Counted from the first letter of the stretch, positions 34,233 to 43,684 are shown. The stretch is 64,000 bases of DNA from Roseibium aggregatum IAM 12614 (GCF_000168975.1 NZ_AAUW01000005.1:124001-188000); one strand, 5' to 3'. Notes: a model not told the origin generated them from the sequence alone. Program-made: numbers and translations.

Positions 34233-36029
34233 TTAAAAGGCGTCCGCGGCAACCGACATCATGGTTTCGGAGCCGGACGAGATCCGGGCGAGGTGGGCGG
34301 CTGTTTCCGGCAGCGTGCGCTCCATGAAGAAGCGGCCGAAAGTCAGCTTGGTTTCCAGCCAGTCCGCCTTGTCTCCTGCACCTTCCGCGGTCTTTTCCTG
34401 GATCGTCTTGGCAATCTTTGCCCACATGTAGCCCATGGCGACGAGACCGAAGAGGTGCATGTAATCGACCGAACCGGCGCCGGCATTGTCCGGGTTCTTC
34501 ATGGCGTTGTTCATGAACCACATGGTCGCGGCCTGCAGATCGTCCATGCCCTTCTTCAAGGGGGCGGTGAAGGCGGCAAGGGCTTCATTGTCCTTGTTCT
34601 CCTTCAGGAAGGTATTGACCTCATTGAAGAAGCTCATGACCGCGCGGCCGCCATTCGCTGGCAGCTTGCGGCCGACGAGGTCCAGGGCCTGAATGCCGTT
34701 TGCGCCTTCGTAGATCATGGCGATGCGGGCATCGCGGACGAATTGCTCCATGCCCCATTCGCTGATGTACCCATGACCGCCGTAAAGCTGCTGCGCATTG
34801 ACCGCATTGGCGAAGCCGGTGTCGGTCAGAACGCCTTTGAGCACCGGGGTCATCAGGCCCATCATGTCGTCTGAGAACTGCTTGGATTTTTCGTCGTCCG
34901 AGCGGTGCGAGACATCGCCGTGAAGCGCGGTCCAGATGATCAGCGCCCGGGCAGCTTCATTGAAGGACCGGATTTGCATCAGGGTGCGGCGCACGTCCGG
35001 ATGCACGATGATCGGATCGGCGGGCTTGTCCGGCGCCTTCGGTCCGGTGAGGGCACGCCCCTGAATGCGGTCCTTGGCGTAGGTGACCGCGTTCTGATAG
35101 GCGACTTCCGACTGGGAAAGCCCCTGAACGGCGACCCCGAGACGGGCCTCGTTCATCATGGTGAACATGGCGCGCAGGCCCTTGTTCTCCTCGCCAACCA
35201 GCCAGCCAGTGGCATCGTCGTAGTTCATCACGCAGGTCGCGTTGCCGTGAATGCCCATCTTGTGCTCGATGGAACCGCAGGAAACGCCGTTGTTGTCACC
35301 CACCGTACCGTCGTCGCCGATCGCATTGCGCGGCACGACGAACAGCGAAATGCCCTTGGTGCCTTCCGGCGCGCCTTCGATGCGGGCCAATACCAGGTGG
35401 ATGATGTTTTCCGCCATGTCGTGCTGACCGGCGGAAATGAAGATCTTGGTGCCGGTAATCTTGTAGGAACCGTCGGCCTGCGGCACCGCCTTGGTGCGGA
35501 TAAGGCCGAGATCCGTTCCGCAATGCGGCTCTGTCAGGTTCATGGTGCCGGTCCATGTGCCGGCGATCATGTTGGGAAGATAGGTCTGCTTCTGCTCGTC
35601 CGTGCCGTGGATCGTCAGGGCGGCCACGGCACCCGCCGTCAGGCCCGGATACATGGAAAAGGCCATGTTTGCCGACGAGGCGAACTCGTTGAAAATGGTG
35701 GTCAGCGTGTGCGGTAATCCCTGGCCGCCGTAGTTCGGATCGGCGGACAGCGTGCCCCAGCCGTTTTCGCAAAAGGCCTTGTAGGCTTTGAGAAAGCCCG
35801 TCGGCGTCGTAACGGAGCCGTCTTCATTGTGGGTGCAGCCTTCATTGTCGCCGGTCTGGTTCAGAGGCTGAAGAACTTCTTCTGCAAACTTGCCGCCCTC
35901 GCGCAGGATCGCTTCCACCAGGTCGAGAGGCGCATCGGCAAAGCCCGGAAGGTTGGAGTATCGGTCGTAGCCGAACACGTCCTTCAACAGGAAAAGCGTG
36001 TCATCGACGGGAGCGGTATAGCTCGGCAT
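34233..36029 (-). CDS. Acyl-CoA dehydrogenase, long DmdC-like form
   Basis: 598 residues with a C-terminal extension found in the DmdC/AidB-side subgroup. The core has GTMNLTEPHCGTDLG (FAD/substrate loop), KIFISAGQHDM, and the catalytic Glu in IYEGANGIQALDLVGRK. The tail (MWFMNNAMKNPDNAGAGS..LFGLVAMGYMW) is the extra domain. Members oxidise acyl-CoA or 3-methylthiopropanoyl-CoA; the substrate cannot be told here. It is the first gene of the acyl-CoA operon, with a MerR operator and a good promoter just upstream. Confidence 0.9.
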   Translation of the reverse strand: MPSYTAPVDDTLFLLKDVFGYDRYSNLPGFADAPLDLVEAILREGGKFAEEVLQPLNQTGDNEGCTHNEDGSVTTPTGFLKAYKAFCENGWGTLSADPNYGGQGLPHTLTTIFNEFASSANMAFSMYPGLTAGAVAALTIHGTDEQKQTYLPNMIAGTWTGTMNLTEPHCGTDLGLIRTKAVPQADGSYKITGTKIFISAGQHDMAENIIHLVLARIEGAPEGTKGISLFVVPRNAIGDDGTVGDNNGVSCGSIEHKMGIHGNATCVMNYDDATGWLVGEENKGLRAMFTMMNEARLGVAVQGLSQSEVAYQNAVTYAKDRIQGRALTGPKAPDKPADPIIVHPDVRRTLMQIRSFNEAARALIIWTALHGDVSHRSDDEKSKQFSDDMMGLMTPVLKGVLTDTGFANAVNAQQLYGGHGYISEWGMEQFVRDARIAMIYEGANGIQALDLVGRKLPANGGRAVMSFFNEVNTFLKENKDNEALAAFTAPLKKGMDDLQAATMWFMNNAMKNPDNAGAGSVDYMHLFGLVAMGYMWAKIAKTIQEKTAEGAGDKADWLETKLTFGRFFMERTLPETAAHLARISSGSETMMSVAADAF

Positions 36030-36065
36030 GGAAATCCTCCCAGATTTGCCGTTTATGTCTCGACC

Positions 36066-36085
36066 TTACGTTTCCGTAAACGTCA
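36066..36085. promoter_or_regulatory. Probable MerR (LiuR-like) operator of the acyl-CoA operon
   Basis: TTACG-TTTC-CGTAA (36066-36079) continues as ACGTCA. The same core occurs in the merR promoter. It lies just downstream of the -10 box, covering the start of the transcript. Confidence 0.65.
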
Positions 36086-36095
36086 CCTTGAGCTC

Positions 36096-36124
36096 TATAT
36101 ACGCGTCTAGTTTTTTTCCGGCAA
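36096..36124 (-). promoter_or_regulatory. Promoter of the acyl-CoA oxidation operon
   Basis: On the minus strand TTGCCG (36124-36119), a 17-base spacer and TATATA (36101-36096), about 67 bases ahead of the acyl-CoA dehydrogenase ATG. Confidence 0.6.
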
Positions 36125-36303
36125 GTGGTATCCCAACGGAAGGGGTGACAAAAAAATACGCCTAAAACATGCTGATGGGAATGATTTCCGCGAGTCCGGC
36201 ACACGAATTCGTGTTGAGAGGGCGTATTTTTGAGCAATTTCGTCAGTTTGAGAAAAGAGTGCCGGTTCACGTAAAACGTGCATAACGGCAATTCCGCAAA
36301 CGA

Positions 36304-36331
36304 AAACCGCCGGAGTTGCCTCCAGCGGTTT
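36304..36331 (-). terminator. Hairpin downstream of merR
   Basis: AAACCGC-TGGAG ... CTCCGGCGGTTT on the minus strand, about 30 bases past the merR stop. The T run is short. Confidence 0.55.
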
Positions 36332-36360
36332 CAAATCTCTCAGGTCGAAAGGGAAGGGGC

Positions 36361-36822
36361 TTATGCCTCTTCCGCTTCCTTGTGCTTCAGCATGCCGGAG
36401 ACGATCTCGACAGTGCGCGACAGTTCCTCGATGGCCTGTTCGATGTCCTTGCGCTGTTCTTCCAGAACGGCGATCTGTTCGTTGAACTTGGATAGCGCAA
36501 CGCGCAACTGGGTCACCTGGCCGTCGCGCAGGTCGTAAAGGTCGAGCATGTCGCGGATTTCGGACAGGGAAAAGCCGACGCGCTTGCCCATGAGCACCAG
36601 CTTCAGGCGGGCGCGGTCGCGGCGGTTATACACCCGGTTCAGGCCATCACGCTTCGGGTTGAGCAACCCCTTGTCTTCGTAGAAGCGCAGCGTACGCAGG
36701 GTACAGTCGAATTCTTTTGCCAGGTCGCCGATGGTGAACTGGGTTTTCTTGGTGCTGTCGTCGGTCGCGGACACAACGTCCACAAGATCATCTTCATTGA
36801 GGATCGAAAGAGCTTCGCTCAT
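36361..36822 (-). CDS. MerR-family regulator, LiuR-like
   Basis: 153 residues from the ATG at 36822; a start at 36861 lacks a ribosome site. MerR helix-turn-helix and wing: FTIGDLAKEFDCTLRTLRFYEDKGLL (quoted: FTIGDLAKEFDCTLRTLRFY) and RVYNRRDRARLKLVLMGKRVG. Then a dimerisation coiled coil (LSKFNEQIAVLEEQRKDIEQ) and no cysteine metal site, so it is not a metal sensor. Proteins of this type (LiuR group) repress branched-chain or fatty acyl-CoA degradation genes. Its own promoter and that of the downstream acyl-CoA operon share an operator, supporting local regulation and autoregulation. Confidence 0.88.
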   Translation of the reverse strand: MSEALSILNEDDLVDVVSATDDSTKKTQFTIGDLAKEFDCTLRTLRFYEDKGLLNPKRDGLNRVYNRRDRARLKLVLMGKRVGFSLSEIRDMLDLYDLRDGQVTQLRVALSKFNEQIAVLEEQRKDIEQAIEELSRTVEIVSGMLKHKEAEEA

Positions 36823-37244
36823 AGCAGTTTGTTCTCGTTTTTCAGCCGTTGCCCGGCTCATCGTTGATGTTATGCAGTTTTCGAAACCCGCTCCGAAGAC
36901 ATGGTCTGCGGTGCGTTCGCAGGTGACGCGTTTGTGTGCACAGTGGCTCAGCCGGTTTCTTGCGTACTATTTAGCTTACGTTTGCGTTAACGTCCAGTCA
37001 CGGAAGGTCGTCGGGGAAAATTTCGTTAACGTAGCGTTCGCCGATTCGCTCCACCCTGTTCCCTTGAAATGCGGATATTCATTCGAAAACGGACTGTTTT
37101 CGCATTTAGCAACGCCAATTAACGGCCTGTTTACCCTAAAACGACAAAGTCTTTCAAAACGCTGCGCCTGTCCCGTCCTCGACGGAAATTTGGTGCAGCC
37201 TGCTCCATCAGCGGTCTGAATGACCGTCAGCCCAGGGTCAAGAG
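36823..37244. other. Divergent control region between merR and the PodJ-like gene
   Basis: No gene. It contains the merR promoter/operator, a second CGTTAACG palindrome (37024-37031), a GATTC (GANTC) site at 37043-37047, and a CtrA-like near-match TTAA-CGGCCTG-TTTA (37119-37133) ahead of the PodJ-like gene. Confidence 0.6.
36968..36996 (-). promoter_or_regulatory. merR promoter with operator in the spacer
   Basis: On the minus strand TGGACG (36996-36991), a 17-base spacer and TAAATA (36973-36968). The spacer contains TTACG-TTTG-CGTTA (36976-36989), the classic MerR operator placement. Confidence 0.6.
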
Positions 37245-40200
37245 ATGCCGGCTTGGAAGAAAAACGAGGCAGGACGCCGCGGCCGTGATGCGTATGAAGG
37301 CGACGACTTTTACGATGCACCGCGCCGCGAGCCGGCGCGCAGTCGTATCGAAAGGTTGACGCGCACTGCAACGGCGCTCGGCGGCCAGGACCGTTATCCC
37401 TCCGAAGAACGCGACGAGGATCTCGATGCCGTGGCGGACGAGCTGGACCGCCTGCTGGCCGATCAGTCTGAACCACGTCGGCCAGCAAACAGGCCTGAAA
37501 CCCACCGGCCCGAGCCGCGTCAACCTGCGCCGCGCCGCCGAGCGCAGCACAGGGAGCCGGGCATCGATGACGTCATGGGTGCGCTGGATCGTCTGGACGA
37601 ACAGGTGCAAGGGCTGTCAAGGCCGGATCCGAGGCACGACTACGGACAGGACTATCGTTCCGATTTCGCCGACGAGCCGCTTCGGTCCGCGCCAAATCCG
37701 CGTCCGCGCCCCGGCAGTTACGCCATCGACAATTTGCCTGCCGAAGATCCCTCCTATGAAGAAGACGAAGCTTACGGAACGCAGTATACGCGGCAGCCCT
37801 CCCGTCACCGGGAACGGGACGGACGCGGCAGAAGCGACGCGTCCATGCATATCTACAAGGACCTTGGCCGCCGCATCGATGCGTTGAGAGCGCCGCAGGA
37901 ACAGGCCTTCAATCAGGTGCGCGACGAGCTTGGTTCGCTGCGCGAGGCGCTTGGCGGCCTGTCGCGCGGCACCAACGAAACCGTGAGCCGGCAGAATGCG
38001 GAACTGCGCCGCTTGTCCGACATGGTCGAGCGTTTGCGGGCCGACAAGAAGAACGATCAGCTTGCCCGCGATATCCGCAAGGAAGTTGCGGACCTGAAGG
38101 ACATGGTCGGCCGCACCAATGTGGAAGGGGCTCTGCAGACCCTTGAGCATGGCTATGCCCACATTCTGCAACGCCTCGACGAATTGTCCCGTGCTTCGGT
38201 CGATCCGCGCGTTCTGAGGGGCGTGACCGCTCGACTCAACGAAATCGAGGACGCCTTTGCCGCGCTGCCACGGTCCGAGCACATGATCGTGCTGGAAGAC
38301 CGGGTCATCAGCATTGCCGAGCGTATGGAAGAGCTCTTGCAGCGCAAGGGCCATGACGAGATCGAGCCCCTTCGCGCAGAATTGCGGGAAGTGCGCGGCT
38401 TCGTCGAACAGATCGACATCAAGGGTCTTGTCGAGGGCATCGATGACCGGATGAAGTTCGTCTCCAGCCGGCTGGACGATCTGGAAGTGCTGGCGCGTGA
38501 ACAGCGTGGCCTGGACAGCCGTCTGTCCGCCATGGAACAGCGCATGCCGGAACCGGAAACGATCTCCAGGCTGCAGGGCCGTCTTGAGGACATCGTCGGC
38601 ATGATGGCCGATGACCGTGCAGCTCCGGTCGACAGCCAGCATCTGGGCCAGGTCGACCGGCGTCTCGATGAGATCGTTGATCGCCTGGAGCGGATGGAAC
38701 AGGCCGGGCCGCTGCCTTCAGCCAATGCAGGAGCCTTCGCGGCCCTGGAGCAGCGTCTGGAAGCGATTTCCGGCAAGATCGACGCAATCGAAAAGAAGTC
38801 GGCTCGTCCCGTGCCCGTTCTGGATGCGGCAGCCATGCGGGCTGGCGGCAATGCACCCGACACCAAGTTCCTGGTCCAGCTTCAGGAACGGCTGAACGAT
38901 CTGACCGAGCGTCTGGATCAGCCGAAAGACACCGTCACGACATCCGATCTCGACAAGCTTCGGGCGGAAATCGGGTCCATGCGCGCCAGCGTGTCCGCTC
39001 CGGCCTCCACCGAGGCGCTGGAACAGCGGATTGCCGATCTGGCGCAGGTCGTGTCGAAGGGCGCCGAAGTGACCGACGACGGCCGCTTCGAACAGCTTGG
39101 CGCGAAGGTTGCCGCGCTCGCCGAACAGATCGAAAGCACGTCCTCCCGTGCCTTCAGCATGGAACAGTTCTCGCCGTTCCTGGAGCGGATCGAGAAGGGC
39201 CTGGAGAAAACCCGGTCGGACGTCGTCGAGATTGCCCGCGAAGCAGCTCTGGAAGCCATCGAAAACGCCCCGACAGCTCGTAGCGGCCAGTATGACCAGG
39301 CCATTACGGAGCTTCAGTCCGATCTGAAGCGGTTGCTGGATGCGGCCGAAGGAAACGACGAACGGACACGCAACACCTTTGACGGGGTCAAATCCGTTCT
39401 CGGATCGCTGACAGAACGCCTGGACAATCTGGAGCGTGCCGAACATTTCGGCGAAGCGCCGGCCTCCAGCTTCTCGCCGATCAATGTCGATGAGCCTGCT
39501 CCGCTCTTCTCCAAGAGGTCCAGGGCGAAGAAGCCGGAAGGCGATCAGCGGCCGGTTAACGCACCGCGTTCCGATGACCGGACCCGGGACCGCAAGGCCG
39601 ACTTCATTGCCGCCGCCCGGCGGGCCGCACAGGCAGCGTCTGCCGAAGCTGCTCAACTGGAAAAGCGCCAACAGACGGTCGAGGAACCGGAAGTGGCCGA
39701 CGAGGAACGCGGCAAGGCACGCGTCGGTTGGCTGCGCAACGTCCTCAAGCGCGACAAGTCCGCCGCCAAGGCAGATAAGGTTGAGCCGGTCGAAGATCTG
39801 GAACTGAAAGCCGAGGAAGTCGCCGATCAGGCGTTCGAATCCCAGGATGCGACCGTCCTCCCGGGCGACCGCCCGGCGCCGGAAACGCCGCAGGCCTCCA
39901 ATGGCCGCCGCCGCGCCATTCTCTACACCGCTGCTGCTGTCGTGCTGCTGCTCGGAACGCTGCAGGTGTTCCGCATGGCAACCGGTGTCCCGGAAGAGGG
40001 TGACCAGCTTGCTGCCAATACGCCGGAAACCGTTGAAGCCGTGCCCGCGCAGGACATGGCGGATGCGGCTCCGGCACAGGCAGATGCCCATCCGGTAGCT
40101 GATACTACAGGCGGAGTTGCTCTTGCAGAAAGCCGCGGCGCCGAAGCTGAGGGCCCGCAACCAACGGGCTCTGAACTTGCAGCATCTGGAGCAAGCACCC

Positions 40201-41336
40201 CTCTGCCGGACGACGCAGGCGATGCAATGACGCCGCAGGCGCCGGCCATGGCAGCAGCACAGCCGGCTCCGGCTCCCTCGGCACCGGTCACCGAGAGCGG
40301 CACCGTACAGACAGCTTCTGCCACCGGACCGCTTGCCCCGGAAACCGAACTGGCCTTCGCTCCGCCTGCTGGCGTTGCCAGCACCTTTGGCGCAGCCGGT
40401 GAAAGCACGGTGTCAGGGTTCCAGCCCGCAAGCGACGCCGGTGCGCCGGCAAACCTCCTTGCCAACCTGCCGCCGGAGGGCGTTGGTCCGATGGCGCTGC
40501 GCAGCGCCGCTGCCAGTGGCAATGCGGCTGCAGAGTTCCTGGTGGGTGTGAAATTCACCGAGGGGAACGGTGTCCCGGCAGATCTGGCCAAGGCTGCGGT
40601 CTGGTATCAGAAAGCCGCCGACAAGGGTCTCGCGCCCGCTCAGTACAGGCTCGCAAGTCTTTACGAAAAAGGCCGCGGCGTCGACAAGGACCTGCCAAAG
40701 GCAAAAGCCTGGTACGCCAAGGCCGCCGAGGCAGGCAATGCGAAAGCCATGCATAACCTTGCCGTTCTTTATGCGGAAGGGGGCGGTGAACAGCCCGACT
40801 ATGCCGCTGCCGCAAAGTGGTTCGAGCAAGCCGCCAACTTCGGCGTCAAGGACAGCCTGTTCAACCTGGGCATCCTCTATGCCGGAGGTATCGGTGTCGA
40901 TAAGGATCTGGTTGCCAGCTACAAGTGGTTCGCCATCGCGGCCGATCAGGGCGATCCGGAAGCGGCCAAGCGCCGTGACGATGTCGCCAACATGATGGAC
41001 CAGGAAATGCTCGCCAATGCTCGGCTTGCCGTCGAGAGCTTCAAGCTGAAGACACCGGACGCGGCAGCCAACAAGGTGACGATGGAACCGGCTTGGGTGG
41101 ATGCCGCTGCATTGCCGGCGGAAAAAGTGTCGATCCAGGCTCCCGACAACACGGCCATGGTCAAGGAAGCTCAGGACAAGCTGAACTATCTCGGTTTCGA
41201 CACCGGAACGCCGGATGGTCAGATGGGGCCGCGCACCCGCAGCGCGATCCGCGCCTTCCAGCGCAGCCTCGGAATGCCGGAAACCGGAGAAGTTGACAGC
41301 CGTCTGCTGGACGAGCTGAAAAGCCAGGCGATCTGA
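37245..41336 (+). CDS. PodJ-like polar scaffold: coiled coil, TM, Sel1 repeats, peptidoglycan-binding
   Basis: 1363 residues. Residues 1-200 are charged, Arg/Glu/Pro-rich and probably disordered. About 200-760 is long coiled coil with repeated LDELSR/LDDLEVL/RLDEIVDRLERME heptads. A Lys/Glu-rich stretch follows, then one membrane helix at about 891-910 (AILYTAAAVVLLLGTLQVF). The remainder is predicted periplasmic: an Ala/Pro-rich linker, Sel1 repeats at about 1085-1240 (AAVWYQKAADKGLAPAQYRL, AKAWYAKAAEAGNAKAMHNL) and a peptidoglycan-binding domain at about 1304-1360 (KLNYLGFDTGTPDGQMGPRT). This is the layout of PodJ, the Caulobacter polarity factor. The terminator follows the stop. Confidence 0.85.
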   Translation: MPAWKKNEAGRRGRDAYEGDDFYDAPRREPARSRIERLTRTATALGGQDRYPSEERDEDLDAVADELDRLLADQSEPRRPANRPETHRPEPRQPAPRRRAQHREPGIDDVMGALDRLDEQVQGLSRPDPRHDYGQDYRSDFADEPLRSAPNPRPRPGSYAIDNLPAEDPSYEEDEAYGTQYTRQPSRHRERDGRGRSDASMHIYKDLGRRIDALRAPQEQAFNQVRDELGSLREALGGLSRGTNETVSRQNAELRRLSDMVERLRADKKNDQLARDIRKEVADLKDMVGRTNVEGALQTLEHGYAHILQRLDELSRASVDPRVLRGVTARLNEIEDAFAALPRSEHMIVLEDRVISIAERMEELLQRKGHDEIEPLRAELREVRGFVEQIDIKGLVEGIDDRMKFVSSRLDDLEVLAREQRGLDSRLSAMEQRMPEPETISRLQGRLEDIVGMMADDRAAPVDSQHLGQVDRRLDEIVDRLERMEQAGPLPSANAGAFAALEQRLEAISGKIDAIEKKSARPVPVLDAAAMRAGGNAPDTKFLVQLQERLNDLTERLDQPKDTVTTSDLDKLRAEIGSMRASVSAPASTEALEQRIADLAQVVSKGAEVTDDGRFEQLGAKVAALAEQIESTSSRAFSMEQFSPFLERIEKGLEKTRSDVVEIAREAALEAIENAPTARSGQYDQAITELQSDLKRLLDAAEGNDERTRNTFDGVKSVLGSLTERLDNLERAEHFGEAPASSFSPINVDEPAPLFSKRSRAKKPEGDQRPVNAPRSDDRTRDRKADFIAAARRAAQAASAEAAQLEKRQQTVEEPEVADEERGKARVGWLRNVLKRDKSAAKADKVEPVEDLELKAEEVADQAFESQDATVLPGDRPAPETPQASNGRRRAILYTAAAVVLLLGTLQVFRMATGVPEEGDQLAANTPETVEAVPAQDMADAAPAQADAHPVADTTGGVALAESRGAEAEGPQPTGSELAASGASTPLPDDAGDAMTPQAPAMAAAQPAPAPSAPVTESGTVQTASATGPLAPETELAFAPPAGVASTFGAAGESTVSGFQPASDAGAPANLLANLPPEGVGPMALRSAAASGNAAAEFLVGVKFTEGNGVPADLAKAAVWYQKAADKGLAPAQYRLASLYEKGRGVDKDLPKAKAWYAKAAEAGNAKAMHNLAVLYAEGGGEQPDYAAAAKWFEQAANFGVKDSLFNLGILYAGGIGVDKDLVASYKWFAIAADQGDPEAAKRRDDVANMMDQEMLANARLAVESFKLKTPDAAANKVTMEPAWVDAAALPAEKVSIQAPDNTAMVKEAQDKLNYLGFDTGTPDGQMGPRTRSAIRAFQRSLGMPETGEVDSRLLDELKSQAI

Positions 41337-41796
41337 CCCGGCACGCGCCGATCCAAAGGGACCGGCGAAAGATATGGCGATCAGAAATCGGAGAGACGCC
41401 CAGTCAGGCTTGCTGCCCGGCTGGGCGTCTTGGCTTTGTGGCAGCGCTTTTCATCTCTCCTTACGCCGGAAAGAGAACGTGTGCGGCAAGCAAACGTGCC
41501 TTCGCTTGCGGTGAGCCAGGCTTTCTGCCAGCGTCTGCTTTGCAGTGGATAAGGCCATGGCAAAAATGCCATCAGATTTTTGACGGGAGAAACGGTATCG
41601 GGCACGGTCTTTGAAACGGGACTGATGCCGGGATAAATTCGCAACGCAATGGTCGAATTCCGCCGGTCACTGGTCTAAAATCGGCGAATGGAACGGAACC
41701 GGCCCGCAGGCCGGTTGACAGGCCGGACAGTACAGGTCTTTAACCATTTCATCGTAATCATTAAGCAGTCATTTCTGCAATTTTCCGGTTGATCCC
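41337..41796. other. Intergenic region before the TauE gene
   Basis: It contains the terminator of the PodJ-like gene and otherwise no gene or repeat I can support. A TTAACC half-site lies at about 41739. Confidence 0.6.
41394..41430 (+). terminator. Terminator of the PodJ-like gene
   Basis: AGACGCCCAG ... CTGGGCGTCT, a perfect 10-bp stem with a 17-base loop. The following tract is only moderately T-rich (TTGGCTTTG). Confidence 0.65.
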
Positions 41797-42726
41797 GTGC
41801 AATTATACCTGCCCATAGCCGAGATTCCGGTGAATATCTTCGTGATATTCGGCATGGGCGGTGCCGTGGGGTTCCTGTCGGGCCTGTTCGGTATCGGCGG
41901 CGGGTTTCTGCTGACACCGTTGCTGATCTTCTCCGGCATCCCGCCAGCGGTTTCCGTTGCGACCGTCACCACCCAGGTGGTTGCTTCGTCGTCGTCGGCT
42001 GTCGTCACCTACTGGCGACGAAAGGCCATCGACCTGAAACTCGGCACGATCCTGCTCTGCGGTGGTGTGCTGGGCTCGCTGATCGGCGTCATCCTGTTCC
42101 AGGTGTTACAGTCCGTCGGTCAGCTTGATGTCGTGATTTCGCTGTCCTATGTGACGTTCCTGGGCGCCATCGGCGGCCTGATGCTGTTCGAATCCATCCG
42201 TGCCATCCGGCGGCGCAAATCCGGTGTAGCGCCCAAAGCGCGCAAACCCGGGCAGCATAACTGGATCCACGGTCTGCCGCTGAAAGTGCGCTTCCGCCGC
42301 TCCAAACTCTATGTCAGCGTCATTCCGGTTGTCGGGCTGGGCGCGATCATCGGCTTTCTCGGCACGATCCTGGGTATCGGCGGCGGCTTCATGATGGTTC
42401 CGGCGTTGATCTATCTGCTGCGCGTTCCGACCAACATCGTCATCGGCACCTCCCTGTTCCAGATCCTGTTCACGATGGCGGCCGCAACCGTGTTCCATTC
42501 CATGGGAACCAAGACGGTCGACATCGTTCTGGCCATGACGCTGATGATCGGTGGTGTCATCGGAGCCCAGTTCGGGGCCCGCATGGGCCAGAACTTGCGC
42601 GGCGACCAGCTCCGCCTGCTGCTGGCTTTGCTTGTTCTGGCTGTCGGACTGCGTTTTGCGGTCGACCTTCTGCTGACGCCGGACGATTTCTATTCCATCG
42701 CGATCCGGAAGGGGGCAGGGGCATGA
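41797..42726 (+). CDS. TauE/SafE family sulfite/organosulfonate exporter-like permease
   Basis: 309 residues from a GTG start. About eight hydrophobic helices. The two TauE/SafE signature halves are seen as VGFLSGLFGIGGGFLLTPLL and IIGFLGTILGIGGGFMMVPALI (quoted: GFLGTILGIGGGFMMVPALI). Family members export sulfite, sulfoacetate or related anions. The gene overlaps the next one by four bases (ATGA); in alphaproteobacteria the pair TauE plus Alph_Pro_TM is often found, so the second protein is probably a partner. Substrate unknown. Confidence 0.9.
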   Translation: MQLYLPIAEIPVNIFVIFGMGGAVGFLSGLFGIGGGFLLTPLLIFSGIPPAVSVATVTTQVVASSSSAVVTYWRRKAIDLKLGTILLCGGVLGSLIGVILFQVLQSVGQLDVVISLSYVTFLGAIGGLMLFESIRAIRRRKSGVAPKARKPGQHNWIHGLPLKVRFRRSKLYVSVIPVVGLGAIIGFLGTILGIGGGFMMVPALIYLLRVPTNIVIGTSLFQILFTMAAATVFHSMGTKTVDIVLAMTLMIGGVIGAQFGARMGQNLRGDQLRLLLALLVLAVGLRFAVDLLLTPDDFYSIAIRKGAGA

Positions 42727-43505
42727 GCCGGCTGATCCTTCTTCTGTCGATGGTTCTTTGTCTGACGACAGGCGCACAGGCGCAGAACCGGCCCGCTCAG
42801 GAACTGGTGACGTCCCTGTCGTCGGATCTGATCTCGATCCAGTCCAATTTCACGGGCACGGAAATCGTCATTTTCGGGCAGGCCAGCAACATCGAGCGCC
42901 AGCCGAACGATCCCAGCGGTTACGAACTTGCCATCGTTGTGGAAGGTCCGCCCCAGGATATTACCACGCGCCGCAAGGGCCGCTTTCTGGGGGTGTGGGT
43001 CAACCGCGAGGCCGAGCGGTTTCAAAACGTTCCTTCCTATTATGCCGTCGCCAGCACGATCAACATCAGCAACATGGCCAACCGCACGGTGCTTGATGAT
43101 CTCGGCATCGGCCTCAACCACATCAATCTGGCGGTGTCAGGCGTTTCCAACGTGGCGCTGTCCGACCGGGACGATTTTCGCCGTGCCTTCGTCCGGCTGC
43201 GGAAGCAGATGGGCCTCTATTCTGAGCAGGAAACCTCGATCACTTTTCTGACCGACACGATGTTCCGCACCAATATTCCGCTGCCGGCCAACATTCCGGT
43301 GGGCGACTACAAGGTGAAAAGCTTCCTGTTCCTGCATGGCGATGTGGTGGCCCAGACGGAGCAGACACTGGCCGTCGCAAAAAGCGGTTTTGAACAGGTT
43401 ACCTTCGAAATGGCACAGTCCTATCCGCTGTTTTATGGCCTCCTCGCAGTCTCTCTGGCCATTTTCACGGGCTGGCTCGCCGGCGTGATTTTCCGCAAGG
43501 ATTAA
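42723..43505 (+). CDS. Alph_Pro_TM/TIGR02186 family protein
   Basis: 260 residues. It has a cleavable signal (LLLSMVLCLTTGAQAQ), a large periplasmic part with FTGTEIVIFGQ, YELAIVVEGPP, GRFLGVWVNREA and FRTNIPLPANIPVGDYKVK, and a C-terminal membrane helix (LLAVSLAIFTGWLAGVIF). These features match the conserved alphaproteobacterial family TIGR02186 (PF09608). Its role is unknown, but it is translationally coupled to the TauE-type permease, so it may be a periplasmic accessory subunit. Confidence 0.88.
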   Translation: MSRLILLLSMVLCLTTGAQAQNRPAQELVTSLSSDLISIQSNFTGTEIVIFGQASNIERQPNDPSGYELAIVVEGPPQDITTRRKGRFLGVWVNREAERFQNVPSYYAVASTINISNMANRTVLDDLGIGLNHINLAVSGVSNVALSDRDDFRRAFVRLRKQMGLYSEQETSITFLTDTMFRTNIPLPANIPVGDYKVKSFLFLHGDVVAQTEQTLAVAKSGFEQVTFEMAQSYPLFYGLLAVSLAIFTGWLAGVIFRKD

Positions 43506-43684
43506 TCAGTCTCCTTAGGTCTGCCCGGAGCCATCCAACTCTGCCGGTTCGGATTGCTGGCATCTGCGCAACACCTTTGGTGCGCAGCGTAAAACCGCTT
43601 GCCTGCGCACTTTCCACTGGCACTCGCCGCTGCCGCGGCTATTCTCAAGTCCAGCGATTTTCCAGACCGTTGGGGCAGGCGGAC

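Larger units (their letters stand above)
36030..36360. other. Control region between merR and the acyl-CoA operon
   Basis: No gene. It holds the operon promoter and operator, and the merR terminator hairpin, listed separately. Confidence 0.7.

Noticed and set aside
36819-36861. MerR start at 36861
   Set aside because: It lacks a ribosome site and adds residues not typical of the family; 36822 was preferred.
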